This document shows positions 27,778-36,350 of a DNA stretch of 41,851 nt, piece by piece; within the stretch, counting starts at the first letter, position 1; every line of letters begins with the position of its first letter. Source of the DNA: Wohlfahrtiimonas chitiniclastica DSM 18708. GTDB taxonomy: Bacteria; Pseudomonadota; Gammaproteobacteria; Cardiobacteriales; Wohlfahrtiimonadaceae. The position numbers and the translations under genes were made by a program. The notes under the pieces are model-generated. The model was not told where the DNA came from, ran no database searches, and worked only from the letters and a program-made list of their open reading frames with translations. The DNA lies in assembly GCF_000375345.1 (NCBI RefSeq), contig NZ_AQXD01000002.1:127378-169228 (forward strand), given 5' to 3'.

Positions 27778-28980
27778 ATGACAAAGATTGTGGTGGCGAT
27801 TACCGGCAGCATTGCCGCGTATAAAGCAGCGCACTTGGTGCGCTTATTGAGAAAAGCTGAGTGTGAAGTGCGTGTGGTGATGACTAAGGGTGCAAAAGCC
27901 TTCATTGCGCCGATGACGCTGCAAGCTTTGTCGGGTCATCCTGTGGTGGATGACATTTTAGATCCCGCCCATGAAATGGGTATGGGGCACATTGAATTGT
28001 CGCGCTGGGCAGATCAAATCATCATTGCGCCGTGCAGTGCGAACATGTTGGCAAAATTAGCCCACGGCTTAGCGGATGATTTAGTAAGCGCGATGTGTTT
28101 AGCCTCCCCAAAACCCATTCACATTGCCCCAAGCATGAATCGCTTGATGTGGTCTCATCCCATGACGGTGAACAATGTCCAAACATTAACGGACAGCGGG
28201 CGCTATGTGATGATCGCGCCCGAAAGCGGTGAACAAGCTTGTGGCGAAGTGGGTGAAGGGCGCATGGCAGAACCTGAGCACATTGCCGTGCGCTTAATGG
28301 CGGATCGCCAGCCTAAGGATTTACCGCTCGCAGGGAAAAAAGTGGTGATCACCGGTGGGCCAACGCGTGAAGCCATTGATCCTGTGCGTTACATCAGTAA
28401 CCATTCAAGCGGTAAAATGGCAACAGCCTTGGCAGATGCTTTTCATTCAGCGGGGGCGGATGTCACTTTGGTGCTGGGCCGATGTGAAGCAAAACCCAAT
28501 ACTGCCGTCACCATTGTGCCGGTGGAAAGTGCACAAGAGATGCTTGCGGCGGTGGAAGCCGTCATCACAGAGGCGGCCATCTTTGTGGGAGCAGCAGCGG
28601 TGGCCGATTACCGTTTAGAAACCATTGCCACACACAAAATGAAAAAAACAGTCGGTGAAGAAACCCTCACTTTAACATTAGTGAAAAACCCGGACATTTT
28701 AGCCACCGTTGCCGCGCGTAAGGATAAACCCTTTGTGATTGGCTTTGCGGCGGAAACCGACCACGTCGTTGATTATGCCAAAGGCAAATTGGTGGCTAAG
28801 GGGCTAGATATGATCTGTGCAAATGATGTCTCAAATGGTCAAGTCTTTGGGCAAGATGAGAATCATATTGTCATTATTGATACAAATCACACGGAATATG
28901 AACTGAAAACCGACACAAAACAAAACCAAGCAAAAGAAATTGTCCGTTTGGCGATAAAAAAGTTGGCCGTGCAAAAATAG
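27778..28980 (+). CDS. coaBC: bifunctional phosphopantothenoylcysteine decarboxylase/synthetase
   Basis: This 400-residue protein performs two steps of coenzyme A synthesis. The N-terminal CoaC half binds FMN (TGSIAAYKA) and has the catalytic His in GHIELSRWAD, the PSMN motif and the catalytic Cys in QACGEVGEGRMAEP. The C-terminal CoaB half begins near residue 190 with VVITGGPTREAIDPVR, followed by NHSSGKM and the KMKK motif, and forms the phosphopantothenate-cysteine ligase. Domain order and length are normal. It is the end of the trxB-pgk-rng-coaBC run. Confidence 0.96.
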   Translation: MTKIVVAITGSIAAYKAAHLVRLLRKAECEVRVVMTKGAKAFIAPMTLQALSGHPVVDDILDPAHEMGMGHIELSRWADQIIIAPCSANMLAKLAHGLADDLVSAMCLASPKPIHIAPSMNRLMWSHPMTVNNVQTLTDSGRYVMIAPESGEQACGEVGEGRMAEPEHIAVRLMADRQPKDLPLAGKKVVITGGPTREAIDPVRYISNHSSGKMATALADAFHSAGADVTLVLGRCEAKPNTAVTIVPVESAQEMLAAVEAVITEAAIFVGAAAVADYRLETIATHKMKKTVGEETLTLTLVKNPDILATVAARKDKPFVIGFAAETDHVVDYAKGKLVAKGLDMICANDVSNGQVFGQDENHIVIIDTNHTEYELKTDTKQNQAKEIVRLAIKKLAVQK

Positions 28981-28998
28981 ATGTATCCTAAATACAAC

Positions 28999-29021
28999 AA
29001 TATAAATCATTGATTTATATT
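28999..29021. promoter_or_regulatory. 23-bp perfect palindrome upstream of porin gene
   Basis: AATATAAATCA and its exact reverse complement flank a single T, 19 bases after coaBC and about 175 bases before the porin start. It lacks GC pairs for a usual terminator, so an operator for a dimeric regulator is more likely. It stands in the 214-base, very AT-rich porin control region, where TTGACT at 29145-29150 is a -35 candidate lacking a well-spaced -10. Confidence 0.45.
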
Positions 29022-29194
29022 AAATAAATTTAAAAAAACTTTTCTGTGTAAATAATGCAACAACAAAATGTATTAAAAATGAAAAAAATAGTTGCATTAA
29101 AGTCACAAATAGTATTAAATTAGCCACATGGATAGATATGAGAGTTGACTCATTAAATATCTAAATTATTTTTAATCAATTTGGAGCTTAAGAT

Positions 29195-30388
29195 ATGAAA
29201 AAGAGCTTAGTAGTAGTAGCATTAGCGAGTGCAATGGCATTCACAGCAGCATCTGCTGAAACAGTTTTATACGGTTCTATCCGTTTAGGCGCAGAAGTTC
29301 AAAAAAATCATTTTGGCTTAAATAAAGCTAATGGTGAAGTAACTAAGAATAAACGTGGCCTTCAAATGGAAGATTTCGGTTCACGTTTAGGCTTAAAAGG
29401 TTCTGAAGATTTAGGTAACGGCACTAAAGTTATCTATCAATTAGAATGGGGCTTTAACGGTATGAATGGCGACGCTAACGGCGAAGGCTTTGAAAACCGT
29501 TTGGCTTATATCGGTTTAACAGGTGACTGGGGTACAGTTGCTTTAGGTCGTCAAAACAACCCATTCACTGAATCTTTGAACGCTGGCACAATCGCTGACG
29601 AATTCAACGGTAACTACACTTCTGCATTGCGTTATGCAACAGCAGCTGTATTTGCAAAACCAACTGCAGGTGTTGCACAACAACAAAAGGATGGTTCTTT
29701 TGAAACAGCTTATTTTGATGGTAAAATGCCAACACGTGTAGGTAACTCTATTGCTTACGTATCACCTTCTTTCTCAGGTTTCAGCTTCACTGTAGCGGGC
29801 ATTGCTAAAGCGCCAGATGTTAAAGCAAATGAGTTTGGTGAATATCCAACAACTGCATATGATGCAGCGAATAATAAGAGCAAAGGTTTTGACATCTACA
29901 CTGTAGGTTTAAACTATGAGCACGAATCTGGTTTCTACGCTAAAGCTGCATACTTAGGTACAGATATGTACAAAAATGCAAAACGTGGTAACGCTTACGG
30001 TTTGAACGTTGGTTTTGCTAACGAACAATTCGGCGTAAACGCTGATTTCGGTGGTGCAGAACGTGGTCGTAAAAATGGTCAAGACCAAGCTAAAATCTCT
30101 TCTAAAGGTTGGGACGTTGGTGCACAATTCTCATTCGGTCCTGATTACTTCAGCACAGTACGTGCAACTGTAGGTCAATCTACAACTAACTACAAGTATG
30201 AAGTTGAGCCTAAAGTAAAAGATAAAATGACTGTTTGGGCGTTAGGTTTTGAACAAAAATTATCCACTCGTACAAAAGTATGGGCGGAATTTGCAAAAGA
30301 AAACCGTAAGTTTAAAGAAACTGGTGAATCTGAATCTGCAAAACGTCACAACGATGTGTTCTCTTTAGGTATCCGTCACGATTTCTAA
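29195..30388 (+). CDS. outer membrane porin (general, Gram-negative trimeric type)
   Basis: This 397-residue outer-membrane beta-barrel has a Sec signal peptide (cleavage after TAASA), the typical mature start ETVLYGSIRLGAEVQ, the LGLKGSEDLGNGTKVIYQLEWGF and WGTVALGRQNNPF segments of neisserial/beta-gamma trimeric porins, repeated amphipathic strands and a C-terminal phenylalanine (GIRHDF) recognised by the BAM complex. Codon use is strongly biased (GGT, CGT, TTA, AAA) compared with neighbours, as expected of an abundantly made protein. It has its own long AT-rich control region and a strong terminator. Ion selectivity cannot be read from sequence. Confidence 0.93.
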   Translation: MKKSLVVVALASAMAFTAASAETVLYGSIRLGAEVQKNHFGLNKANGEVTKNKRGLQMEDFGSRLGLKGSEDLGNGTKVIYQLEWGFNGMNGDANGEGFENRLAYIGLTGDWGTVALGRQNNPFTESLNAGTIADEFNGNYTSALRYATAAVFAKPTAGVAQQQKDGSFETAYFDGKMPTRVGNSIAYVSPSFSGFSFTVAGIAKAPDVKANEFGEYPTTAYDAANNKSKGFDIYTVGLNYEHESGFYAKAAYLGTDMYKNAKRGNAYGLNVGFANEQFGVNADFGGAERGRKNGQDQAKISSKGWDVGAQFSFGPDYFSTVRATVGQSTTNYKYEVEPKVKDKMTVWALGFEQKLSTRTKVWAEFAKENRKFKETGESESAKRHNDVFSLGIRHDF

Positions 30389-30428
30389 TCTGACCTGACT
30401 AAAGTCACATAACGTTATATACTATAAG

Positions 30429-30452
30429 GCCCGCATTGCGGGCTTTATTTTT
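30429..30452 (+). terminator. intrinsic terminator after the porin gene
   Basis: A GCCCGC/GCGGGC stem with a three-base loop, flanked by A and T runs, ends in TTTATTTTTAT. The gpsA ribosome binding site begins only a few bases after the T-run. Confidence 0.9.
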
Positions 30453-30465
30453 ATGGGGAGAATGT

Positions 30466-31446
30466 ATGATTGGCGTGATCGGTAGCGGTTCTTGGGGCAG
30501 TGCATTGGCCATTCACATCGCAAAATGTCAGGATGTGATGCTGTGGGGATTTAATAACGAAGATGTAGAAAGCATCAACAACACTCGCACCAACCCACGA
30601 TATTTAGGGGACATTGTGTATCCTGAGAACATCACCGCCACGACACAATTAAAAGAAGTGGTGGATCAATGTGATCAATTGGTGTTTGTGGTGCCATCTT
30701 TTGCCTTGCAAGGCATTTTAAATGAGATCAAGGAGTATCAGCGCCCGGGCTTATCCTTCATTAATGCCACAAAGGGCTTAGAGCATGACAGCAATCGCTT
30801 TTTCTCAACCTTGATTGATGAGCTGTTTGATTACCCTGTGCAAGCGGTGTTATCGGGCCCAAGCTTTGCATCGGAAGTGGCGCGCCATTTACCCACCGCC
30901 ATCACCATTGCCTCGAAAAATGAGCGCGATGCCAAATCCTTTTTGCCGCTTTTTCATCATCACCACATGCGGGTATATTTAAACTCAGATCCCATTGGCG
31001 TACAGCTGGCGGGCACATATAAAAACGTGATTGCGATCGCAGCGGGGATTTCTGCCGGTTTAGGCTTTGGTTGTAATGCACGCGCCGCCTTAATCACCCG
31101 AGGTTTAGCAGAGATGACGCGCCTTGGCACATCACTCGGTGCATCGGTGGAAACATTTTTAGGGCTCGCAGGCGTCGGTGATCTCACTTTAACCGCCACA
31201 AGTACAGAGTCACGCAATTACCGCTTTGGGCAATTCATCGGGCAGGGTTTGACGAAAGAAGAAGCCTTTGAGAAGGTGTTTCAAGTGGTAGAAGGTGCGA
31301 ACAACGTCATCAATATGAAAATGCTTGGCGAGGCGCAGGGCATTGAACTGCCAATCGTCAATGAAGTGTATCAAATCTTAATGGAGAATTTGCCGCCCCA
31401 TTTAGCAATGAGCCATCTGTTAGAGCGCTCAGCAAAAAGCGAATAA
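30466..31446 (+). CDS. gpsA: glycerol-3-phosphate dehydrogenase [NAD(P)+]
   Basis: This 326-residue enzyme reduces dihydroxyacetone phosphate to sn-glycerol 3-phosphate for phospholipid synthesis. The nucleotide-binding GSGSWGSALA at the N-terminus, FINATKGLE, GPSFASEVA, the catalytic-lysine segment GTYKNVIAIAAGI and GLAGVGDLTLT are visible. The ATG at 30466, with GGGGAG before it, is preferred over an upstream in-frame start that would lie in the porin terminator. It probably relies on read-through from the porin transcript or an unseen promoter. Confidence 0.95.
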   Translation: MIGVIGSGSWGSALAIHIAKCQDVMLWGFNNEDVESINNTRTNPRYLGDIVYPENITATTQLKEVVDQCDQLVFVVPSFALQGILNEIKEYQRPGLSFINATKGLEHDSNRFFSTLIDELFDYPVQAVLSGPSFASEVARHLPTAITIASKNERDAKSFLPLFHHHHMRVYLNSDPIGVQLAGTYKNVIAIAAGISAGLGFGCNARAALITRGLAEMTRLGTSLGASVETFLGLAGVGDLTLTATSTESRNYRFGQFIGQGLTKEEAFEKVFQVVEGANNVINMKMLGEAQGIELPIVNEVYQILMENLPPHLAMSHLLERSAKSE

Positions 31447-31450
31447 GAAA

Positions 31451-31474
31451 AAAGCCTCGATTGCTCGAGGCTTT
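31451..31474. terminator. bidirectional terminator between gpsA and lpp-like gene
   Basis: A perfect 10-bp stem (AAAGCCTCGA with TCGAGGCTTT, four-base loop) lies between two convergent genes. Confidence 0.88.
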
Positions 31475-31505
31475 GATGCATTTTATACAGTTAACAAATC
31501 AACGA

Positions 31506-31685
31506 CTATTTGTAACGAGTTTTTGCGAAATAACGGTCAAACTGTGCTTGTGTATTTAATGCGATGCTTTTAGCATCATTTGCAGTTGCCAATGCTTCAT
31601 CAGCTGTTTTTTGTGCGTTTGTTGCACAGCCTGTAGCCACTAAACCTAAAGCGATTAAACCTGTTACTTTTAATAAACCTTTCAT
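31506..31685 (-). CDS. small Lpp/OprI-like outer membrane lipoprotein
   Basis: This predicted 59-residue lipoprotein has a short signal peptide ending in the lipobox VATGC, then a mature part of about 40 residues rich in Ala, Asp, Gln and Thr with heptad-like spacing (TADEALATANDAKSIALNT), ending in TRYK. The layout matches Braun-type lipoproteins, whose trimeric coiled coil is bound to peptidoglycan through the C-terminal lysine. It is shorter than E. coli Lpp. The ATG at 31685 follows AAGGAG; an upstream in-frame extension is not believable because it precedes the signal peptide. A GATAAT -10 word sits about 45 bases upstream. Codon use is biased, suggesting high expression. Confidence 0.8.
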   Translation of the reverse strand: MKGLLKVTGLIALGLVATGCATNAQKTADEALATANDAKSIALNTQAQFDRYFAKTRYK

Positions 31686-31777
31686 TGTATAACTCCTTGT
31701 TAAAGTTGGATAACAAATTGACTGTATTATCATGCCTTGTTTCTGGCATAAAAGCAATTCTCCAAGTGAATTATAGT

Positions 31778-32437
31778 CTATTTTAGAAAATCATACAGCC
31801 ATGCATAAATTAAATCATTTTGCACAATATAGCTACCGTGGTCGTGATCTTTTAGAATAAATAATTGCGCGCCCTCAATGTTGTGGGCAATGGTTTCAAA
31901 TGTTCCCTCGATGTATACATCATTTTCTCCGCCCATGATGAGGGTTTTTGCGCTAATGGCATGCAAATCCTCCGGTGAAATGTTCGGTTCTTCGAGCATC
32001 ATTTTGTATAAAGGGTTTGGATCTAAGCGATACAAGCGCTCTACATAGCGTGTGCAAGCGGGCGTAAAATCATTGGGGGATAGATTCGGCCCAAGGAGCA
32101 CAATGCGCTCTGCCAATTGAGGGTATCTCATGGCAAGCAGCATGGTGATGATGGCGCCATCACTGAAGCCCACAATGCGTACCGGCGCAAGGTTTAAGGC
32201 GGTGATGAAGGCGTGAATGTCCTTCATCATGGCATCATAATGATAATCAGGGTGCACAGCGCTTTTACCATGATTGCGGCTATCGATGGCATAGCATGTA
32301 AAATCACGGCTGAGTTCGGCAATGAGCGGCGTGAAAGTGGTGTGATCTTCACCATTGCCATGCAGGAAAAGGAGCGGCGCCCCTTTGCCGGTTTGTGTGT
32401 AGTAAAGCTCAACGTCATTGACCAAAATGGTTGCCAT
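31778..32437 (-). CDS. alpha/beta hydrolase
   Basis: This 219-residue cytoplasmic protein has the alpha/beta-hydrolase fold: oxyanion segment LLFLHGNGED, nucleophile elbow GFSDGA with the catalytic serine near residue 91, an acid in GGENDVY and the catalytic histidine in the DHDHGSY stretch near the end. The substrate is not evident; esterase, lactonase and thioesterase are all possible. The ATG at 32437 with GAGGAG upstream is preferred over a GTG two codons earlier. It is 25 bases downstream of metQ and likely the last gene of the leader-oxygenase-metQ-hydrolase operon. Confidence 0.85.
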   Translation of the reverse strand: MATILVNDVELYYTQTGKGAPLLFLHGNGEDHTTFTPLIAELSRDFTCYAIDSRNHGKSAVHPDYHYDAMMKDIHAFITALNLAPVRIVGFSDGAIITMLLAMRYPQLAERIVLLGPNLSPNDFTPACTRYVERLYRLDPNPLYKMMLEEPNISPEDLHAISAKTLIMGGENDVYIEGTFETIAHNIEGAQLFILKDHDHGSYIVQNDLIYAWLYDFLK

Positions 32438-32462
32438 ATGCACTCCTCAAAGCCCCATCATA

Positions 32463-33272
32463 TCATTCCCAAGCTGGCGGTAGGTTATAAAAGGCTGGGA
32501 AGTTTGCCTTCACATATGCTTTATAATCCTCGCTATTGACGATTTCCACCAATGCTTGTGCCCAATCGCTGTTTTGCTGCCCATCTTTGACCACAATCCA
32601 ATTCACAAAGAGTTTGCCAGGCTCAGTTTTTAAAATGTCATCCTCAGGGATTTTGGCATCTTGAGCAAAGTTCCCATTGATGATGGCATAATCTAAATCC
32701 ACGCGCGAGCGCACCACTTGGGCGGCATCAATGGCAACGATTTTGACTTTTTTGGGATTGTTGATGATGTCCTTTTCAGACACCGTGATGGGATTGGCAT
32801 TCGGGTCTAATTCAATCCAGCCGAGGGATTCTAAAATGCGTAAGCCGCGCGCAAAGTTGGTGACGTTATTCGGGATGCCGATGCTGCTGCCTTCTTTGAC
32901 ATCCTCAAGGCTCGATAAGCGCGCACGATAAATGGCAAGCGGCGCCGTTGGCACTTGGGCAAGCGGCACCAAATCGCCTTTGACCTGTGCATTGTATTCA
33001 TCTAAATAGGGTTTGTGTTGAAAGAGATTCGCTTCAGCCGAGCCTTCAATCACCGCTTGATTCGGTAAAATGCCATTGGTGGTTTCACTCAATTGATAGC
33101 GAAAGCCTCGCTTTTCAAGCTCAGGGCCAATGTGCTCGCGGATCATGTCTGCAAAATCTCCAGGCGATGAGATCAAACGCACCGTTGGTTGTGTGGTCTG
33201 TGCCTTTGGCGCAGGGTCAGAACACGCCGTTAAACAGAGTAATATGGAAAGTAGAAGTAAGATTTTTTTCAT
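32463..33272 (-). CDS. metQ: MetQ/NlpA-family methionine-binding lipoprotein
   Basis: This 269-residue lipoprotein has a signal peptide with lipobox LTAC and the NlpA fold: an EANLFQHKPYLDEYN segment near residue 85, IGIPNNVTNFARGLRIL near 130 and ALVEIVNSEDYKAYV near the end. MetQ supplies D- and L-methionine to the MetNI importer. No metN or metI is present in this window, which is unusual because the three are often together. It sits nine bases after a 2-oxoglutarate oxygenase gene and shares its structured leader, which resembles a SAM-sensing element. That makes methionine or a related sulfur compound a reasonable ligand. Confidence 0.88.
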   Translation of the reverse strand: MKKILLLLSILLCLTACSDPAPKAQTTQPTVRLISSPGDFADMIREHIGPELEKRGFRYQLSETTNGILPNQAVIEGSAEANLFQHKPYLDEYNAQVKGDLVPLAQVPTAPLAIYRARLSSLEDVKEGSSIGIPNNVTNFARGLRILESLGWIELDPNANPITVSEKDIINNPKKVKIVAIDAAQVVRSRVDLDYAIINGNFAQDAKIPEDDILKTEPGKLFVNWIVVKDGQQNSDWAQALVEIVNSEDYKAYVKANFPAFYNLPPAWE

Positions 33273-33281
33273 GTTCAGTCC

Positions 33282-34289
33282 TTAAAATTGAGCCAAAAGA
33301 TCAGCATAATGGGCGCGCGCCACATCCGGATGAGAGCGCAAGCGGCCTTTGAGGAAGTTTTTACCAATCTCCGTAAAGAGCGGATTTTTGGGGTCTTGCG
33401 TGATGGCAAAATTGGCAGGCTGCAAATGCGCTGGCAAATCCAAAAGTGGTACCGTGGCATCTAATTGTGAGGTTAAGAAGAATGCGAGCGAATAGCGATC
33501 GGTGCCCACAGGCGGCGTTGTGACGCGATGCTGCGTTGCTTTTAAATAACCTTGGGAAGCAATCTCTAAGAGCTCGCCAATGTTCACCACAAAAGTGCCA
33601 CGAATCGGCGTGGCACTGACCCATTGATCCCCTTTTAACACCTCAAGCCCGGATGTCTCATCTTGGGACACAAAGGTTAAATAACCTGCATCTTTATGGA
33701 TGCCAACGCCTTGTTTGGTATCTTCTGTACCTGGGTAATGGATCGCTTTACACAATACAGAAGGCTTGTGTGCATATGTGTGGGCAAAGGCATCGGCCGG
33801 TTGCCCAAGGGCTTGTGCAAAGGCACTGAGGAGTTCTTTAGCCAATGCCACTTGTGCCGCTTGTAGGGCAAGTAAAGTGGGTTTAAGTTGTGGCAATTGC
33901 GACGGCCATTGATTGGGCCCTTGTAAACGCAGCCAAGGCTGATGGTCGGGAATCGACTCAAGTGGCAAGGCGTCATATTCTGGCATGTAATCAAGCTGCT
34001 CGCGGCCATCGGGGCGTTCACGGGTGATCTCATTATAAAGGCGCGTATAGCCCCTAAAATGGCGTGAGTTAATCATTTCGATGGCCAATTTATCTTCAAT
34101 GGGCAGCGCAAAAAATGCTTTTGATAAACTGAGCGCATCATCAATCAATGTTTGATCAATGCCGTGGTTTTTTAGGTAAAAAAAGCCAATGTTGTGCGTG
34201 ACGTCTGCAAGCTCTGCAATAAAATTTGCTTGCGCTTCGCCGCCTGCACGGAACTGAGAAAAATCTAAAATGGGTAATGCATGTGACAT
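33282..34289 (-). CDS. 2-oxoglutarate/Fe(II)-dependent oxygenase (isopenicillin N synthase-like)
   Basis: This 335-residue protein has the N-terminal DIOX_N region (PILDFSQF, GFFYLKNHGI) and the C-terminal jelly-roll oxygenase domain. The metal triad is seen as HKD in GIHKDAGYLTF and His in TQHRV, and the 2-oxoglutarate-binding RYSLAFF follows. Plant and bacterial relatives hydroxylate or oxidise diverse small molecules, so the substrate here is open. The ATG at 34289 with GGAG upstream is chosen over a TTG four codons earlier. It is the first gene after the structured leader and sits in front of metQ, hinting at a sulfur-containing substrate. Confidence 0.88.
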   Translation of the reverse strand: MSHALPILDFSQFRAGGEAQANFIAELADVTHNIGFFYLKNHGIDQTLIDDALSLSKAFFALPIEDKLAIEMINSRHFRGYTRLYNEITRERPDGREQLDYMPEYDALPLESIPDHQPWLRLQGPNQWPSQLPQLKPTLLALQAAQVALAKELLSAFAQALGQPADAFAHTYAHKPSVLCKAIHYPGTEDTKQGVGIHKDAGYLTFVSQDETSGLEVLKGDQWVSATPIRGTFVVNIGELLEIASQGYLKATQHRVTTPPVGTDRYSLAFFLTSQLDATVPLLDLPAHLQPANFAITQDPKNPLFTEIGKNFLKGRLRSHPDVARAHYADLLAQF

Positions 34290-34430
34290 GGGAATCTCCA
34301 AAACAAAATCAATTCAACCATGCCGATTGATTTGACTTGCCTATACGTGAAGCACGTAAGGAAGATCCTTATAAAAGAGATGGACGCTTTAGCTGTTATG
34401 CCCGCAAGCTGTTTTTTCAAATCGGCATAC
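34290..34430 (-). promoter_or_regulatory. structured leader resembling a SAM-II-type riboswitch
   Basis: Read leftward, the leader starts with ATGCC (34428-34424), GATTTG (34423-34418), GCTTGC (34409-34404), GGGCAT (34403-34398, pairing with ATGCC) and GCTAAAG (34393-34387). These words and their order match the SAM-II (metA) riboswitch core as I know it, but the gap between the stem's 3' arm and GCTAAAG is only four bases, shorter than in typical SAM-II. Two small hairpins (AAGGA/TCCTT and TACGTG/CACGTA) follow. Further down, CGGCAT (34325-34320) and CAAATC can re-pair with the aptamer's 5' part, and AAATCAAT/ATTGATTT can form a late hairpin next to the ribosome binding site. The controlled operon includes metQ. 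The element may be a variant or a new class. Confidence 0.5.
34306..34333 (-). promoter_or_regulatory. late leader hairpin before the oxygenase gene
   Basis: An 8-bp perfect stem (AAATCAAT with ATTGATTT) is followed by TGTTTTGG and the ribosome binding site. It shares bases with the CGGCAT-containing long-range pairing arm, so the two structures exclude each other, as expected for an expression platform. Confidence 0.45.
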
Positions 34431-34436
34431 ACATAG

Positions 34437-34464
34437 AATTAAAGTAAAAACTGAGCGTTGTCAA
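34437..34464 (-). promoter_or_regulatory. promoter candidate for the oxygenase-metQ operon
   Basis: A perfect TTGACA (34464-34459) is followed after 16 bases by TTAATT (34442-34437), a weak -10. Transcription would begin right at the first stem of the structured leader. Confidence 0.5.
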
Positions 34465-34486
34465 ACGATTCTCAAAAATTTTTCAT

Positions 34487-36310
34487 TCATTGGTTTTGTT
34501 GATACTGCCAAAGGGTGGCATAGAGCCCATTTTGAGCCACCAAATCATCATGCGTACCCGTTTCAATCACTTTGCCACCATCGATCACCACTAAGCGATC
34601 CATTTTGGCAATGGTGGATAAACGGTGGGCAATGGCGATCACTGTTTTGCCTGCCATCAATGTTTCAAGGTGCTCTTGAATCACAGCTTCAGATTCTGAA
34701 TCAAGGGCGGAAGTGGCTTCATCTAAGACGAGAATGGGAGCATTTTTCAGTAACACGCGGGCAATGGCGATGCGCTGGCGTTGTCCGCCGGATAATTTGA
34801 CGCCATTTTCCCCAACGATGGCATCAAGCCCTTTATTACCATATTGATCCACCAAATCTTGCACAAATTCTAGGGCTTTGGTTTGTGTGAGGACGGCTTT
34901 GATCCTATCATCGGTGGCATCTGGATTGCCATAAAGGATATTGTCACGAATGGAGCAGTGAAAGAGCGCCGTATCTTGCGCCACAACGCCAATATTGCTG
35001 CGTAAACTCTCTTGCGTGACGGTTTCGATGGCTTGTCCATCAATGGTGATTTGCCCTTGTTGCACCTCATACAAGCGTAACAGTAGATTCACTAGCGTGG
35101 TTTTACCACCGCCCGATGGCCCGACTAAGGCGACTTTTTCTCCTGGGGCAATCGTTAAGGAGAGATCCTGATAAATGGGTTTGTCAGCATGATAGCTAAA
35201 ATGAATGTGATCAAAGGCAATCGCGCCTTCGGTCACGCTTAATGTATGGGCATTAGGGTGATCGATGATGTCATGTTTGGCTGTCATGATTTTAATGCCA
35301 TCTTGCACGCTGCCGATGTCCTCAAAAATCGCATTGACCACCTTCATCACCCATGTGGACATGGTATTGATGCGGATCACCAAGCTTAACGTAAAGGCAA
35401 TGGCACCTGCGGTGATGAGGGCATTTTGCCAAAGAAGCAGGGAAACAATGATGGTGCAGGCGATCAACAAGCTATTGAGTACCGTTAAGGAGAAATCAAG
35501 GGCGGTGACAAGGCGCGTTGAGTAAAGCGCCATGTCCGTTTGATGGCGCATGTGTTCATGAGTTTTGGCAGATTCGCGATCAGAGTGGGCAAAGAGTTTG
35601 AGCGTTAAAATATTGCTATAACTGTCCACAATGTGCCCCATTAAGCGCGAACGGGCTTTCGCCGATTGATGGGAGCGCTCACGGGTTTTCGGTAAAAAAT
35701 AGCGCAGCAATAGAATGTACGCCACAATCCAAGCGATCATTGGGAGGGCAAGCAAAATATTGAGTTCCACAAAGAGCACAACCGTTGTCACCGCATAAAT
35801 GGTGACGCGCCACATCGAATCGGTGAGCATTAAGACGGAATTGCGGATTGATTGCCCTGTGCTCATCACGCGGCTTGCAATCCCGCCTGAAAAATTACTG
35901 TGAAAGAAATTCAGGCTTTGCTTAATCAAATAATTGTGCTGCTGCCAACGAATGAGGGAAGTGAAATTGGTGGTGAGCACCTGATTCATCAAAATGTCGT
36001 GAATGAGGGACACCGCAGGACGAATGAGGACAATGACGGCCATCATCCATATGAATGTGCTGGCATGTTTTTCAAACAGCTCTGCGGGGTTTTTGACCGC
36101 TTGAATGATGTCCACAATTTCACCGATGTATTTAAACAGCACAATTTCCAAAATCGCGGTGAAAAATCCCACAATGAAGAGCGCAATGAGCGGACCTTTC
36201 ACCTGCTTTAAATAAAAGGCATAAAAGCCCCATAAACTCGTGGGCGGCGTTTGATTGGGGGTAGATTCAAAGGGCTGGATGATCTTTTCGAAGTAATTGA
36301 GTTTTTTCAT
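34487..36310 (-). CDS. ABC exporter, fused permease and ATPase
   Basis: This 607-residue half-transporter has an N-terminal six-helix type-I exporter domain (about residues 35-320) and a C-terminal nucleotide-binding domain with Walker A GPSGGGKTTLVN, Q-loop VAQD, signature LSGGQRQR, Walker B ILVLDEATSALD and H-loop AIAHRLST, all intact. It would act as a homodimer in the inner membrane. The substrate is not evident: lipid, peptide, drug or siderophore export all fit. A Fur-box-like word about 40 bases before the start hints at iron control. It stands alone between the metQ operon and ilvA. Confidence 0.9.
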   Translation of the reverse strand: MKKLNYFEKIIQPFESTPNQTPPTSLWGFYAFYLKQVKGPLIALFIVGFFTAILEIVLFKYIGEIVDIIQAVKNPAELFEKHASTFIWMMAVIVLIRPAVSLIHDILMNQVLTTNFTSLIRWQQHNYLIKQSLNFFHSNFSGGIASRVMSTGQSIRNSVLMLTDSMWRVTIYAVTTVVLFVELNILLALPMIAWIVAYILLLRYFLPKTRERSHQSAKARSRLMGHIVDSYSNILTLKLFAHSDRESAKTHEHMRHQTDMALYSTRLVTALDFSLTVLNSLLIACTIIVSLLLWQNALITAGAIAFTLSLVIRINTMSTWVMKVVNAIFEDIGSVQDGIKIMTAKHDIIDHPNAHTLSVTEGAIAFDHIHFSYHADKPIYQDLSLTIAPGEKVALVGPSGGGKTTLVNLLLRLYEVQQGQITIDGQAIETVTQESLRSNIGVVAQDTALFHCSIRDNILYGNPDATDDRIKAVLTQTKALEFVQDLVDQYGNKGLDAIVGENGVKLSGGQRQRIAIARVLLKNAPILVLDEATSALDSESEAVIQEHLETLMAGKTVIAIAHRLSTIAKMDRLVVIDGGKVIETGTHDDLVAQNGLYATLWQYQQNQ

Positions 36311-36350
36311 GGCATCGGCTAAAGCGGCAAAGGCATAGCTTATGCCAAAT

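Noticed and set aside
31686-31757. 24-codon upstream extension of the Lpp-like lipoprotein
   Set aside because: It would put a non-hydrophobic segment before the signal peptide, and AAGGAG sits just before the internal ATG.
34320-34428. The metQ-operon leader as a tRNA, T-box, TPP, cobalamin or SAM-I element
   Set aside because: Conserved words of those elements were looked for and not seen; only the SAM-II-like words match.
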